From Gonatopus flavifemur (Eukaryota > Arthropoda > Insecta > Hymenoptera > Dryinidae), in the NCBI GenBank assembly GCA_018340375.1, contig JAFFJZ010000014.1:6324001-6388000 (forward strand): DNA of 64,000 bases. The letters run 5' to 3'. The translations under genes and the position numbers were made by a program. Position 1 is the stretch's first letter; the number at the start of each line of letters is the position of its first letter. Below are positions 31,712 through 43,985 of the stretch, one piece after another. The notes beneath the pieces are model-generated. The model worked only from the letters and a program-made list of their open reading frames with translations, was not told where the DNA came from and searched no databases.

Positions 31712-33763
31712 CAGGGTGTCCCATTTCAATCTGTCACTTAGAATATCTCGAAAACGAATAGATTCAGGAGGAAATGTTCCGGGAAAAAAATGTAAGAATC
31801 TGAGAGGGACATCCGATGGTGAACTTGGCTTTGACCTCAGATCCCACTTTCAAGGTCATTCTGAGGTCACCTCATGTTTTTTAAATGAAATCCCCTATCT
31901 TTTACTACCGGTTTAGATTCTACGCTAAAAACCAAGGAACTCTTGTCTCGAACGTTTTTTCGAAATCCCCATAGATGGCGCTCTAATTGATGAGGAAATG
32001 AGAATTCTCAAACCCTCGGATTGTATTCTGTCTAACCTAATGCTCAACTCTTGAGTGTTTCTCATCTCCCGGAAATTGCCGTCGGTTGTGTTTTGTTTTG
32101 GTTTCGTTCATGGAAATTGTCATTGTTTTGATTCACGTGTGAATACCTTAGAAATTTAGCATTCCCAAACTGCTCAGTTCTCTGTTATCATTTGGAGGAA
32201 ACACATTTCCAAATATCATGTCTGATTACGCGTCAAACGATATTGTTGACGTTTTGTTGTCTTGGTGAAGCGCGGGGAAATTATGTTGAAGCTGTGAGAA
32301 CGTTTCAACGTCGTTTTCCGGATCGGAGGTGTCCAAATCGCATTACGATACGATTTCTTGAAAAACGTGCTCGTCAAGGTCTCCTCAAATGACAGAGGAA
32401 CAAGAAAGTTTATGCGGATGACAATGATCCTGATGTGAGATCGCTGGCTGTGCTGGCATTAATTCATAATTATCCCCATATCAGTCTTCGGGATATTGAG
32501 GGAATGACCGGGATTCCTCGATCCACAGCTGAGCGTATCTTGAAATCGTTGGATTATCATCCGTACCATATCACTTTGGTGCAATCTCTGACAGCTGAGG
32601 ATTCCATAACAAGATTGAACTTCTGCACGTGGGCCCAACGGAGAATTGAAGAAGATCCTACTTTCTCTCATCACGTTATGTTCTCTGATGAAGCAATATT
32701 TCACAATGTTGGAATTCTCAATAGGCACAATTGCCATTATTGAAGTGCTCAGAATCCTTACTGGGTCCGTACAATTGATCATCAACACCGTTGGAGTGTG
32801 AACGTTTGGTGCGGAGTTGTAGATTCCAGGATCATAGGGCCGTATTTTTTTGGAGGAAACCTGACTGGCGCGGAGTTTCTTCGTTTTTTGCATTTTGAAC
32901 TCCCTTCTCTTATAGAAGACGTAAGTCTTGACGTGAGATCAAGGATGTGGGGTTCCAACAGGATGGAGCACCCCCTCATTACATGCGAATTGTTCGAAAA
33001 TTTCTGGACGAGAAGTTTCCCAGAAGGTGGATTGGCCGTGGAGGACCTGTGCGATGGCCATCTAGGTCGCCTGATTTTTTCTTGTGGGGTTACATAAAAA
33101 TGTTGTATTCCGTGAACCTCCAACAACACGCGATGACATGAAAGATCGAATAAGAAGAACATGCACAGCAATAATACCTGCTACGTTGCAAGCAACTGTA
33201 GAAAACTTTCATAAAAGAATTGCGCCTTGTCAAAGGCAAAACGGCGCTCATTTTGAACATCTTCTGAATGCCTAATGCGTCCACGATGATACACCTCAAG
33301 TTCAGACAATCGGCCCTTCTCAGGGCCACAATGATGTGTGAAGTCCGATCACGCAACCTCCTCGTGGTGCACATTGGGTAACGCTGATGCCGACGGCAAT
33401 TTCCGGAAGATGAAAAACACTCAAGACTTGAGCATTATGTTAGACAGAATACAATCCGAGGGTTTGAGAATTCTCATTTTCTCATCAATTAGAGCGCCAT
33501 CTATGGGGATTTCGGAAAAACGTTTGAGACAAAAGTTCCTTGGTTTTTAGCGTAGAATCCAAACCGGTAGTGAAAAATAGGGGATTCCATTTCAAAAACA
33601 TGAGTTGACCTCAGAATGACCTTGAAAGTGGGATCTGAGGTCAAAGCCAAGTTCACCATCGGATGTCCCCCTCAGATACTTACATTTTTTTCCCGGAACA
33701 TTTTCTTCTGAATCTACTCGTTTTCGAGATATTCTGAGTGACAGATTAAAATGGGACACCCTG
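31712..33763 (+). mobile_element. IS630/Tc1/mariner-like element with ~370-bp inverted repeats
   Basis: The ends are CAGGGTGTCCCATTTCAATC and its near-complement at the right. TA lies at 31,710-31,711 and 33,764-33,765. The left arm (31,712-32,085, ending GAAATTGCCGTCGG) matches the complement of 33,393-33,763 along its whole length, with few mismatches. Such long arms are unusual for this superfamily. The centre carries one decayed transposase gene. 2,052 bp in total. Confidence 0.9.
32210..33275 (+). pseudogene. IS630/Tc1/mariner-like transposase, full length but frameshifted
   Basis: A start at 32,218 (MSDYASNDIVDVLLSW) shifts frame near 32,262 to continue GEARGNYVEAVRTFQRRFPD. A TGA follows GLLK at about 32,388, then the frame resumes DDNDPDVRSLAVLALIHNYP with a HTH (ISLRDIEGMTGIPRSTAERI). 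The first catalytic Asp is in HHVMFSDEAIFHNVG. A TGA replaces an expected Trp at about 32,740. Then come WSVNVWCGVVDSRIIGPYFF, the second Asp in GFQQDGAPPHYMRIV, GRGGPVRWPSRSPD and a damaged FFLWGYIK, then an end near GAHFEHLLNA. At least four lesions rule out activity. Confidence 0.9.
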
Positions 33764-33765
33764 TA

Positions 33766-34802
33766 TGAAAGATTTCGTAATCCTGACGCGATGGCCCAAT
33801 TTTGACTTCGGATTCGGATAATATGCACTAAACCACTTCGAAAATGCTCTCCATTAGCCCAACAACAGGATTTTTAGATTTGTGCAATCAGGCCTGCTTT
33901 CAGGAACAAAAGGTAAACAGCACCGAAACCAGAATATATTGGCTTCAATGGTTCCAACAGGTTTAAACAAGTGTGGATGGTAAATTACGAATGCGAAATT
34001 TGTATTATGAATCTCATCAATTGATGTGATTCAAGAAATTTTTCAAACTAGGGTTGAAACGAATAACCAATTAGTTGAAGTAACAATCATTTTTGGCAAG
34101 CGCATATGGATTGACCTTGATCAGTTGTTCCAACTTTTTATTTTTTTTTGCGTTTACCAATAAGTTACTTCATACTGAAAGGTGAGGTTTATAACTTTTA
34201 CCCATCTCTAGTCTTAGCACATAAAATTCAGATTCAGTCAGGGATGAACTGACGCTGTCAAGAGGGCGCCAGGCTCTATCACACCACAAGAGAATCGTAT
34301 GTGTCATTGAACTGAAGTTTTTTCTATTAACAGTGAATATTTTATTGATATAAACGCAATTCTCATTCATTTACAGGGAATAAATGTGGATTGATCAAAA
34401 TCAGATTTGGTTATATTGAAAAAAAAAATCAATTCGCGCTATTCAAAAAAACTTTTAGTGAATATAACTGAATTATTTTCTCAGTCTCCCTACTAGCATG
34501 GGAATGCGGATAGATAATAGATGCTTTCCACATCCCCAGTCGTATATCCATGCTTCCGATAGGTGTTTTGAGTAAACAAGAGTCGATATGACCCATTCTA
34601 AAACTGTTCAATTTTTTTCATTGCCCATTCTATCTAATTGAATATTCTGATGAATTGATCTAAGGGAAAAAGTGCATAAATTATGCACAGTTGGTCACTC
34701 TGACAAGAGCAAATTTTCCAAGCTAATGAGAAGTTGAAAAATATTTTATTCTTCTGATCAGTTGAAAATTTTTATGAATCCATCACCAAAAAGTATAACA
34801 CA
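33766..34802. other. No recognisable feature
   Basis: Short frames only. An ORF of 66 codons at 34,170-34,370 (-) has no motif and no splice context. Confidence 0.4.
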
Positions 34803-36080
34803 TCGTTCAATAAGTCCCGAGACTAACCCAGAGATGGTGCTAGTAGTACCGAACTGGCCACGTTTTCCTAGACTGCGAACCTTCACATGAAACGTGTAAA
34901 AATTTCACGTCGATCGGACCACAAACAGCAGAGTTATCGAGGTTAGAGTGAAGTCACCTTGTAATTTGTTTGAAAAATGGAAAAAAGCGAGTTTCGCGTG
35001 TTGATAAAACATTGTTTTCTAATGGGTAAAAACACCGTAGAAGCCCAGCAATTGCTTGAAAAACGTTACCGGACTCCTCTCCATCCAAACCAACGATTTG
35101 TCGTTGGTATGCTGAGTTTAAACGTGGTCGTACGGACCTAAACGATGCGGAACGTTCGGGTAGGCCATTGGAAGCCGTTACACTAGGAAATGTAAGTGAA
35201 GTCTCAAAAATCATGATGAAAAATCGCAAAGTGAGGGTCCGTGAGATTGCAGAAATGACACAGACATCATCTTGAAGCGTATTTACAATCCTTCATAAAA
35301 AATTGAGCATGTAAAAGGTTTTTTCCAAGTAGGTGCTGCGATTGCTTCCAGTGGAACAGCAACGAGTCAACGATTCAGAGAGCTGTTTATCGCAATTTAC
35401 TCGCAATAAAAAGGATTTCCTGCGTCGATACGTGACCATGGATGAAACATGGATACATCATTTCACTCCGGAGTCGAATCAGCAATCATCTGAGTGGCGC
35501 ATGGCTGGCGAAAGCGGCCCAAAGTGTCCAAAAACGCAGCAGTCTGCTGGCAAAGTCATGGCGTCTGTGTTTTGGGATACACGTGGCGTGATTTCCCTTG
35601 ACTACCTGGAAAAAGGTGAATCGATAAACAGTGATTATTATATTGACTTGTTGGTACGTTTGAAGCAGGAGGAGAACGCAGCAAAACGACCGCACATGAA
35701 GAAGAAAAAAATCCTTTTTCACCAAGACAATGCACCATGCCACAAGTCCATGAAAACAATGGCAAAATTCAACGAGTTGGGCTTTGATTTGCTTCCCCAC
35801 CCCCCACATTCGCCAGATTTAGCCCCCAGCGACTACTGGCTCTCTGCTGATTTCAAAAAAATGCTCCAGGGAAAAAAATTTGGCTCAAATTAGGAGATTA
35901 TTGCCGAAACTGAAGCCTATTTTGAAGCAAAGGATAAATCCTCCTATAAACATGGTATAGAAATGTTGGAAAGGCGTTGGAAAGATTGTATCACTCTGAA
36001 AGGAGATTATATTGATGAATAAAAATGATTTTTGAAAAAAAATGTTGTTTTCGTTGTTAGTCTCGGGACTTATTGAACGA
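34803..36080 (+). mobile_element. mariner element
   Basis: The left end is TCGTTCAATAAGTCCCGAGA, continuing CTAAC; the right end is its complement. The 1,278-bp length is typical of mariner. CA rather than TA flanks both ends, so either the TA duplication has mutated or the true terminal base is one or two positions off. Confidence 0.9.
34977..36022 (+). pseudogene. mariner transposase (DD34D), frameshifted and with stops
   Basis: It starts MEKSEFRVLIKHCFLMGKNT with the family-typical VEAQQLLEK. A frameshift near 35,070 leads to RWYAEFKRGRTDLNDAERSG, then KVRVREIAEMTQTSS followed by TGA (about 35,275) and another stop near 35,310. The catalytic part is open: RYVTMDETWIHHFTPES (first Asp), KKKILFHQDNAPCHKS (second), LLPHPPHSPDLAPSDYW (third, 34 residues after the second). 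A last stop follows KKFGSN at about 35,891, and the frame then runs through AYFEAKDKSSYKHGIEMLER to TAA at 36,020. Not functional. Confidence 0.93.
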
Positions 36081-36099
36081 CATGTTACATCGAATTTCG

Positions 36100-36220
36100 A
36101 TATTTTTAAGATAAAATATATCGATAACGATATATATCGGACAGAAAAATATCGATGAAAAATGTCGATATATCATTTAAAAAATATCGATATCCACAAA
36201 TATCGACAAATATCGCCCAT
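36100..36220. repeat. ATATCGAT-motif tract
   Basis: At least six copies of ATATCGAT / AATATCGA(C/T) in about 110 bp, immediately after the mariner. It may be another motif-type MITE fragment; no ends were found. Confidence 0.6.
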
Positions 36221-37011
36221 CACCAGTAGCTGGGGAAATCAGCAGAAGTACAAATGTTGCAGAGCAATATAGAAGTAATAAGAAGGTAACGAAGGAATTT
36301 CTGCTATTGAGAATTGTAACAAACACGCAGAAGAGATCAACATAAATCAGCCTGAAACTCTGTTGAAACTAAAGTTTAGATTCCTCAATGTTCGACGATG
36401 GTCCGATGAACGTTACAATTTCTGCTTGAGGATAGTTTGACCCTTCAAACACTATCTGCCCGTACAGCACTAGACATTTCTTTGTTGTCTGTGTATGTGG
36501 CATTTTCGTTCATCCACCTTGTATCCACGTTCCCCATTTTCCCACGCAGAGTCTACGGAGATGCGTGGAAATCAGTGGGTGTGCTGTTAGGGTAGTCATT
36601 CAAAGCCCCAGATACTTTTCTGCTTCCGAAATTCTTTCATTACATTTGATTTCATTACAAATAATAGGGAAGCTTTTAGAATATCATCGCCTTGAAACTT
36701 GCGTCCGAAAGTAAAAAGGAAGCAACAAGAGTTTTCTAAATCTTTGAACACTTCATTCTCTTTTGAAAAGATTCAATGATTTCTCATGAAGCCAAATAAT
36801 CTGACTAACCAACAAAAGTCAGGGTAGTCTATCAAGGGTTATGGTACCTCAGACAACACTCATAGATGTCTGAGACTTTCAAAAGTGGTTTGAAAAAAAA
36901 ATATTTACAGATCCTTTAAACATCGGAGAAGCTTCAGACATTGGATGACTAAAAGTACCAAAATATCTTCATCATAATATTTTGAAAAATCTCTTCAAGA
37001 TTTGTATGTTT
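36221..37011. other. No recognisable feature
   Basis: No coding block, tandem unit or inverted repeat that I can support. Confidence 0.4.
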
Positions 37012-37304
37012 CCCTGTTGAAAGGGAAGCGTGTATTAGGAAGTGTCAGGGAGTAGTTGAAGAGTATGTGGAACGTGGATTTAAGCGTATACTGAGCGTCA
37101 AGTGAGACATCATAAGTAGTTCGAACGTATATTCAAAGTGTGCGAAGCATATGGAAAAAAATACCAATTTCATAAAAACCGGGCTCTACACACAGGAGCG
37201 TAATTGAAGAGTAAATAGGAAGCATGTTAGCAGTATTAGAGAAGGCGTTTGAAACATTCTTTCGCTTCCTTTATTCTTTATGACAAGCTTCCCTTTCACC
37301 AGAG
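37012..37304. mobile_element. GAAGCG-type MITE, TT target duplication
   Basis: The left end is CCCTGTTGAAAGGGAAGCGT and the complement of the right end is CTCTGGTGAAAGGGAAGCTT. TT lies at 37,010-37,011 and 37,305-37,306. The interior matches the nested MITE of the giant element (AACGTGGATTTAAGCGTATA, AAACCGGGCT). It lies about 190 bp upstream of the RBM24/38-like exon. Confidence 0.85.
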
Positions 37305-37492
37305 TTCCGGAATGATGGGGCGGAATAACTTGATTCTGAACTGTACGGGAATATCAGTTTGTTTCCACGATAAAACGATGAACTTTCAAAATCCAACGAG
37401 ATTTGAATATATTCTACTTTTAGTTAAATAAAACTGAAATTTCGACTTGAATTCATATCTTACCAATAATATAATGTTGAATTGTTATACAG

Positions 37493-37619
37493 GTGATTAT
37501 GGGGGATAGACCAGCAGCTGAAAGAGCATGCAAAGATCCGAATCCTATCATCGATGGTCGCAAAGCGAATGTTAATTTGGCGATTTTGGGCGCCAAACCA
37601 CGTGGTAATTTGCCAGCGA
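37493..37619 (+). CDS. RBM24/RBM38-like exon (end of the RRM)
   Basis: The acceptor ATTGTTATACAG and the donor GCCAGCGA/GTAAGT bound a 127-base exon, phase 0 in and phase 1 out. It reads [20 protein letters not shown] then [20 protein letters not shown]. In animals RBM24/RBM38 have [37 protein letters not shown] at the third and fourth strands of their single RRM, as I recall. Differences are Gly for Ala before DR and Ile for Tyr in LAxLGAKPR. The protein binds U/GU-rich RNA and controls splicing and mRNA stability. The exon carrying RNP2/RNP1 would lie upstream and the C-terminal exons downstream; neither is visible, so the introns are long and full of transposons. There is no sign of decay. 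Confidence 0.85.
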
Positions 37620-38141
37620 GTAAGTTTTTCCAAGATTTCACAATTACCTTCAAATTAGAAGTAATGTACAAGTATTGTTTAATGATAATTCAAATGCGTA
37701 TCATGGAACACATCAGCAATTTGTATTTTGAATGAATTACTTGAATTGAAATAAAAACTCCGTGCATTGGATATGCAATAAGAAATATTCTGTCTAAACA
37801 TGCCACAGAAAATGAGGTTTTATATAGCACAGGGAGATTTCCTGGACATTTAGTAAACGTGCTTGGTCACTCCACAGACTTTCATATAATACACTATACT
37901 GCGAACTAATGAGTGAATTAGTGAGGTGAGTAGCCATAGGGTAAACTCACAAATTTCCAGAACGATGCGCTGAGAAAAAAAATGTCTTCTTACCAAATGA
38001 AAAGTTCATTTGTTCTCTCTCCATAACATATTTCAGAGAATTAATGAAATATTTAATCGAATCGAATGATGGAGTACTTGCCCCAAATGAATTGATCTTC
38101 TAAATGAATAATTTATTAACCACAAGTAATCAATTTTTGCA
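37620..38141. other. Presumed intron of the RBM24/38-like gene
   Basis: AT-rich sequence after the donor. A GCTGAGAAAAAAAATG phrase at 37,969 resembles CACTG-A-rich MITE ends, but its partner is not clear. Confidence 0.4.
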
Positions 38142-38145
38142 TCAT

Positions 38146-41100
38146 CATCATGAAGTAATCAGTCTTATGACTGGTCTGATGAAATCCTCCAACCCTGTCT
38201 ATTATCCGCTAGACGCTTAATTTCTGCAAATGTACGACAACCCTTATCTTGTATAATTTGCTTCACATAACTTGATCTAGGTCTACTTTTTCGAGTTTTA
38301 GCATTCATCTTTTCTTCCAATATTGTTTTCAATAAGTTATCATGCCTCAATGTGTGTCCTATCAGATTACTTCTTCTTTCCGCGACATGTCTCAAAAGAC
38401 TTCTTCTTTCATTCACCTTCTCAAGTACTTCTTCATTCTTTACTTTCTCTATACACTTCATTCTAAGCATCCTTTTATAACACCACATTTCAAAAGCTTC
38501 AAGTCTTCGTTAGTCCGTTTTTCCAATTGTCCAAGTTTCGCAACCATATAATGCTGTGCTCCAAACGTGACTCTTCAAGAATTTCTTCCTTACTCCTAAG
38601 CTACATAGTAATTGTTTCTTTTGGTGGAACGCCTGTTTTCCTTGTGCCATTCTTGCTCTTATATCTCTTTCGCTTTTACCATTTTCTGTAATTATGCTCC
38701 CTAGATATTTGAATTCTTTCACTTGCTGAATTGTCTCCGCATCTATTTTGATTTTCGTTCTTCTTGATGTTTTCGCTGTTGTATAAATCATGAATTTTGT
38801 TTTGTCCTCATTGATATTCATAGAATACTTTTCTAGTAATATTGTTTTCATAGTGTTGAGAATATTTTCTAACGCGGCACCACTCGTTTCCTAATATAGC
38901 TGTGTTATCCGTAAATCTCAACATGCTTACATTTTCTCCTTGAATCTGTAATTTCAATTGCATTTGCTTCTTCACTTCGTCCATCGCTTCTTCTATATAC
39001 ACATTGAAAATCAATGGCGACAGTGAGCATCCTCGTCTCATCCGTCATTTAATTTGTGCTTCTCCTTTTTGACCCTCTATTTCTATTATTGCGGTTTGAT
39101 TCTTATATCATTCATATATTATTCTTCCATCCTTGAAATTAATTCCTACCTTTTTCAAAATCGCGAACGTTTTCTACCAATCAACACTATCGAGAGCTTT
39201 TTGTATATCTACAAAACCTATATACACAGACTTTTCCAACTCTAGACTTTTCTCTACTACTGTTTTGAGTGCTAAAATCGCTTCTCGCGTTCCCCTATTT
39301 TACCTAAAACCGAACTGATCTTCTCCTAATCTAATCTTTATTTTATTCTCTATTCTCCTATATATAATTTTTGCCAGTACTTTAGAGGCATGTGAAGTTA
39401 AACTAACCGTCCTGTGGTTCTCGCATTTGTCTGCTCCTTTTTTTACTTCCATGTCCCTTTGATATAAAGAAACGGAAGTATTGTAATAGGGTCAAAAATC
39501 GATGATGCACAAGGGGGTATTTCGCTTTTGCCGAACGTCTTTCGAACGAGGTCGAAAAAAAATCGGAATTTTGAAAATCTAAAAATATTAGATAACAGGG
39601 CTTGGAAAATGAATATCAGTATCTGTTTACCAATTTTCTCCAGGTTACATAGTTTTCGAAAAAAAACTTCCTATTTTTTCTCACCAAAAATCAATATTTT
39701 TCAATATTAAACTCGGTCATTTTCCGATGTATCGGAATGAACCTTGCGGATTTGGATTCTCAAGACTTTTCCGAAGACAACAATGTAGTGAAAGTTTGTA
39801 AAAATTCATAATGAGTGAATAAATTTCTAATTCGAAGTGAAAATCACTTTTTCGATGCTTTGCATTGAAAAAGTGTCGGGGGAAGGATGAGCTACAAAAA
39901 ACTTCTAGCGACAAAGTTGTTCGCTAGTATATGGACAAACTTTGTGGAAATTTTTAGATCGATTGAACGATGAGTTTGTAAAATACAGCGAATTATTCAT
40001 TAGAGCGGAACGAAAACTTTTCATGATTTTGCGTCGTTTACCCGTTGAATATTGAAATTCGTAGAAAGAAATGTATTCATTGGATTTCTCATCGTAATTT
40101 TATGTTTTTGGGGTCAGAGAAATTAAATGTCGAAGAATTTTTGTAAAAATAGTTATGAATTTATTTGTTATAAATTACTCAATTGGATAATGAATAAATA
40201 AACAATTGGATGACGAATTTCACAAAAATTCTCCGATATTCGGATTCTCCGACCCAAAAAACATAAACTCACGATGAGAAATCCAGTGAATACATTTTTT
40301 TCTACGAATTTCAATATTTAACGGGTAAACGACGCAAAATCATGAAAAGTTTCCGTTCTGCTCTAATGAATAAATCGCTGAATTTTACAAACTCATCGTC
40401 CAATCGATCTAAAAATTTTCACAAAGTTTGTCCATATACTAGCGAACAACTTTGTCGCTAGAAGTTTTTTGTAACTCATACTTCCCCCGACACTTTTTCA
40501 ATGCAAAGCATCGAAAAAGTAATTTCACTTCGAATTGAAAATTTATTCACTCATTATTAATTTTGACAAACTTCCACTACATTGTTGTCTTCGGAAAAGT
40601 CTTACGAATCGGTCATTCGGATACATCGAAAAACGACCGAGTTAGAACGAGTTTAATATTGGAAAATATTGATTTTTGGTGCGAAAAAATAGGAAGTTTT
40701 GTTTTCTCGAAAACTATGTAACCTAGAGAAAAATGATGAACAGATACTGGTATTCATTTTCCAAGCCCTATCATCTACTATTTTTAGATTTTCAAAATTC
40801 CAACTTTTCTTCCGACCTCCGACGGGACCGTTTGGATCAAACTTGCAACGCGGTTCGAGCGCTCGTCGAGTTCTTCTTCCCGTCGATTCAATTTGGCATT
40901 ATCTGTAAAGCATGCCTTCTTTATGTTCCCATCATCCGAATGCCATAAAACTTCGAGCATAGTCAATTCACAGGGTGTTAGTCGTACGGTATGAATTTCC
41001 AGCGAATCCGAAGTGCGGAAAGGAAGTGGTAAGCACTAAGCTTCAGACCAAATTTTGAAAATCTTGTAATTACCGGTATCATGGGGGTATATTTCGTTCC

Positions 41101-42110
41101 TATCATCCAATTGTTATGAAATTTTGACCACCGTCTAATGAAGTGTCGAAAGTGGCCCCATAAGAGTTTGAACCAGATTCTGACGGAAGAACGGCATGAG
41201 GAGGGAAGAACTTTCTTAAAAATTCCTGATTCAGCGATCGCACATATCTTCGCTCCCTGTTATTGGATTACAATGAAATTTCTACCGCGTTTCAGTTACA
41301 ATCTGGTAGTGACCTCATATGAGTTTCATCTCAATCGGTTAAGAAATGTGGAAATATCGTCTCTAGAAATTTGCATGGTTTTGGGTTTCAAGGTGCAATA
41401 AACATGTATTTTCATCTTCATTAAGAACATGGAAGTACTGTATGGTTCTCCATACCGATTTTTTCGGAATGGCGACAATTTTATTCTTCTGGAAATCTTT
41501 CGGTACTTCTGCATTTTCGCACATATCTCCAACCAATTCAAACAGTGCGTCACGATTTCTTTGACTGGAGGCTTTGATAAGATCCGCACTTATGCCATCT
41601 ACTCCTGGCGCTCTATTATCTTTCAATTCTTTCAAAGCCCTGTCGAATTCTGATCTCAAAATTGAATCCCCCAATTCTTCTTCATCGACATCTTTCTCCC
41701 TCTCCAAAAATCCTATATTATCGCTTCCTTTACACAGATCTTCTAAATGATTCATCCATTGTTCTATTTTTTCCTCCGTTCTTATCAATTGTCTCCCTAG
41801 AGGATTCTCAATCTTACTGCTTCCAGATTTCATTTGTCCAAAAAATCTCTTACCAATCCCATATGCCTCATCTATTTCCCCTGATGTAATCTTCCTTCTA
41901 TATCCTGATATTTATTTCTAAGCATTGTTTTGTTGCTTTCCTTGATTCTCTTATTAATTTATTCCTCAGTGCCTTGTATGTCTGCTGGTTTTGTTCGCTA
42001 CTCTTATTCTTGTATTCCCTCCTTTCATTAATTAAATTGAGAATTTCTTCCGTTATCCATGGTTTCTTTGGTTCTACTCCGTCGTTTAATTGTTGCATGC
42101 AATTGAATAT
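38146..42110 (-). mobile_element. RTE-like endonuclease/reverse-transcriptase retroelement, decayed and split
   Basis: Read on the minus strand from 42,110 the parts come in order. They are a conserved linker (KKPWITEEILNLINERREYK), a pre-RT region with LKDNRAPGVDGISADLIKAS and FQKNKIVAIPKK, then an interruption (about 41,430 to 39,480). Next come ENHRTVSLTSHASKVLAKII, EDQFGFR with a stop, the YIGFVDIQKALDSVDW region (FVDLEKAFD degraded), RRGCSLSPLIFNVYIEEAMD, a mutated catalytic box FTDN in place of YADD, VKEFKYLGSIITENGKSERD, ALYGCETWT and the C-terminus IGHTLRHDNL. The 3' end is near GATGATGATG at 38,142. Many stops make it a relic. Its orientation is opposite to the RBM24/38-like gene. 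Confidence 0.85.
39479..41428. mobile_element. Insertion interrupting the retroelement, including a 1.3-kb palindrome
   Basis: The RT reading is broken between IPKK (about 41,445) and KKGADKCENHRT (about 39,450). The intervening ~1.95 kb contains a foldback, about 39,549-40,160 inverted at about 40,215-40,820 with a ~55-bp loop. Its arms share AACTTTGTCGCTAGAAGTTT-type words. The part 40,821-41,428 is unassigned. The foldback has no transposase. Confidence 0.75.
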
Positions 42111-42534
42111 TTAATCACAAGGAAAAAATTCTTCATGGAGAGAGGAAAAATGAATATTTTTTCCAGTGTGATGATTAGTATACGCTCTGTACATCTTACC
42201 CTCTTGGAGATGACTGCCTTCTATGCATGAAAATTCTCCATTTCGGTGTTTGCCTCAACTTCAGCTGCATAAACTGTCGCATATTCGCAGTCTACTGTAT
42301 TCTATAGGAGTCTGTAAGTTACACAGAGAACGTGCGAACAACAATACATTTTTGGGGCCAAAATCTATCTTTCGAATACAAGTTTGATTGGATAACGTCT
42401 TTGGATGTTTTAAAAACATCTCGTATGGGCACCCTTATTGTAAACGAGTATCAAATGCATTGCAGATAAATGAACCAATGAATTGGTTGCAAATAAGTGA
42501 TTGAAACTTATCTAGTATACAAGAAAAAATGATC
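42111..42534. other. No recognisable feature
   Basis: 42,117-42,172 (CACAAGGAAAAAATTCTTCA ... TATTTTTTCCAGTGTG) may be a very short MITE with CACTGGAAAAAAT-like ends. The rest is unassigned. Confidence 0.35.
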
Positions 42535-43412
42535 TTGGTATTTGGATAGCTAAAAATAAGCCATGATAGCACTACAAAAAATGTCGTCAAATATCTGTTT
42601 CAAAATAAGAAATGGCATGTTTGATCATTTGAATCAAAAACACAACCGTTTTAACTAAAAACTTCAGTATTCTATCTCGCAACACTGACGTTCAAATACA
42701 TGTTTGTGTTTGAATAATATATCAAAAATATGATTCATCACATTCAATTCGGAAAGATGAATCATGTTCATAATGCCTAATCATATGATTGATTAGAATG
42801 TCGCTGAGTTCTGTTTCAACATGGCGGAATGTACACTTTGAATAGAGTGAAGTAGGGTGAGATGACGCACTTTTCTGCTTCAGTACAGCTTGAAATGATG
42901 CATAAAATTTCATCCACTCAAGGAGAATATGAAGATTCACTTGAAGTCTTTATATCTCCCATGGGTGAACGAGGTTTTATGTATTATTTATTGCTGAAAA
43001 TCTTACTCTGATTCACTGTACATTATTCCTGTTCTTCACTTTGGCGTAGTTCAGTTCAGTGTATCGCACAAATTCCTGACAATTTGGTACAATACAGTTT
43101 GAAGGTAACAGGTCTATACTCTGATGTTGACTTAGTAGTGATTCTAGGTTATTTTTACACATACAACTTCCAAACATTGTTGTTTGCTAATCAAACGTGT
43201 TCCTCGGATGTTTTGAATCAAAACGCATTTTTGTGTTGAATGTGATTACAGTAACATTCCGAAATGTTTGAGAAGTGACTACAGGAATATCTTAAAATAA
43301 GACATTAGTTTTTGCAGTAAGCTATTTTTAACTGTTGCAACGAGAGTTATTGCTATAATATCAAAAATTCAGCTGTTGCAGCAATATTTTGGCTATCCAA
43401 ATATCAAACTCA
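42535..43412. mobile_element. Candidate element with TTGGTATTTGGATAGC inverted ends
   Basis: TTGGTATTTGGATAGCTAAA at 42,535 pairs with the complement of GGCTATCCAAATATCAAACT at about 43,391-43,410. The interior (~830 bp) has no recognised gene; weak inverted similarity continues inward. A single pair of ends is the only support. Confidence 0.45.
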
Positions 43413-43673
43413 CAGTATGGCTACCAAGTGATTCCTCGCTACACGCAGAGAACTCACGAAGTATCACATCGCCTAACCTTCCTGATTTTTCATCTCGCGA
43501 TTAGATGAGTCTTTATTTCGACTGCGTGAAAAAACATCAAAACATCGGAGAACATGAATCTCGAATTTCGGTGATATCCATCGACATATAATATAAAAAA
43601 CATAATATTAATAAAAATAATTTTTTATTCATAAAAGTTTTCAGGAACGATTCTTGGACACTTCATCTTGGTA
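43413..43673. other. No recognisable feature
   Basis: AT-rich sequence up to the dispersed repeat at 43,674. Confidence 0.4.
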
Positions 43674-43985
43674 TGGGGCATTCCACGTCAAATGTACCCA
43701 CGTAAAAACCTCAATCGCTGAGATTTTGATAGAACTTGGTGGGGTTGTTGTACTATTGGAGTAGATAATTTGTGCGAAAGGGGGGGGGGCGAAATATCGA
43801 CGGATTGCCGAGAGACAGGGGGTCAAAGTTTTGGGCATGTTTATCTCCGTCAAGTTATAACTCGGTTATATTTCCTTTAAAAAAAAAACGAGTTATATCT
43901 TTCATTGGTTTTTTCCGTTCTTCCCAATGAAAATTGAGACGATTCCCCAAATTGATCATTTATGCAAAAAAAAGTGATTTTTATT
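43674..43985. repeat. Dispersed GGGGCATTCCACGTCAA repeat, copy 1
   Basis: It starts ATGGGGCATTCCACGTCAAA and runs through TTGTTGTACTATTGGAGTA, AATATCGACGG.TTGCCGAGA and AAAAAAAAGTGATTTTTATT. A copy in the same orientation lies at 63,506-63,815, about 80% identical by eye. No coding frame is conserved between the two. Confidence 0.8.

Noticed and set aside
41138..41401. 87-codon plus-strand ORF inside the interrupted retroelement
   Set aside because: No motif; lies in the inserted non-coding sequence.
39468..41450. CA(A/G)TACTTCC phrases at both edges of the retroelement interruption as a long target duplication
   Set aside because: The match is short and imperfect, and the interruption itself is composite, so the phrases may be coincidental.
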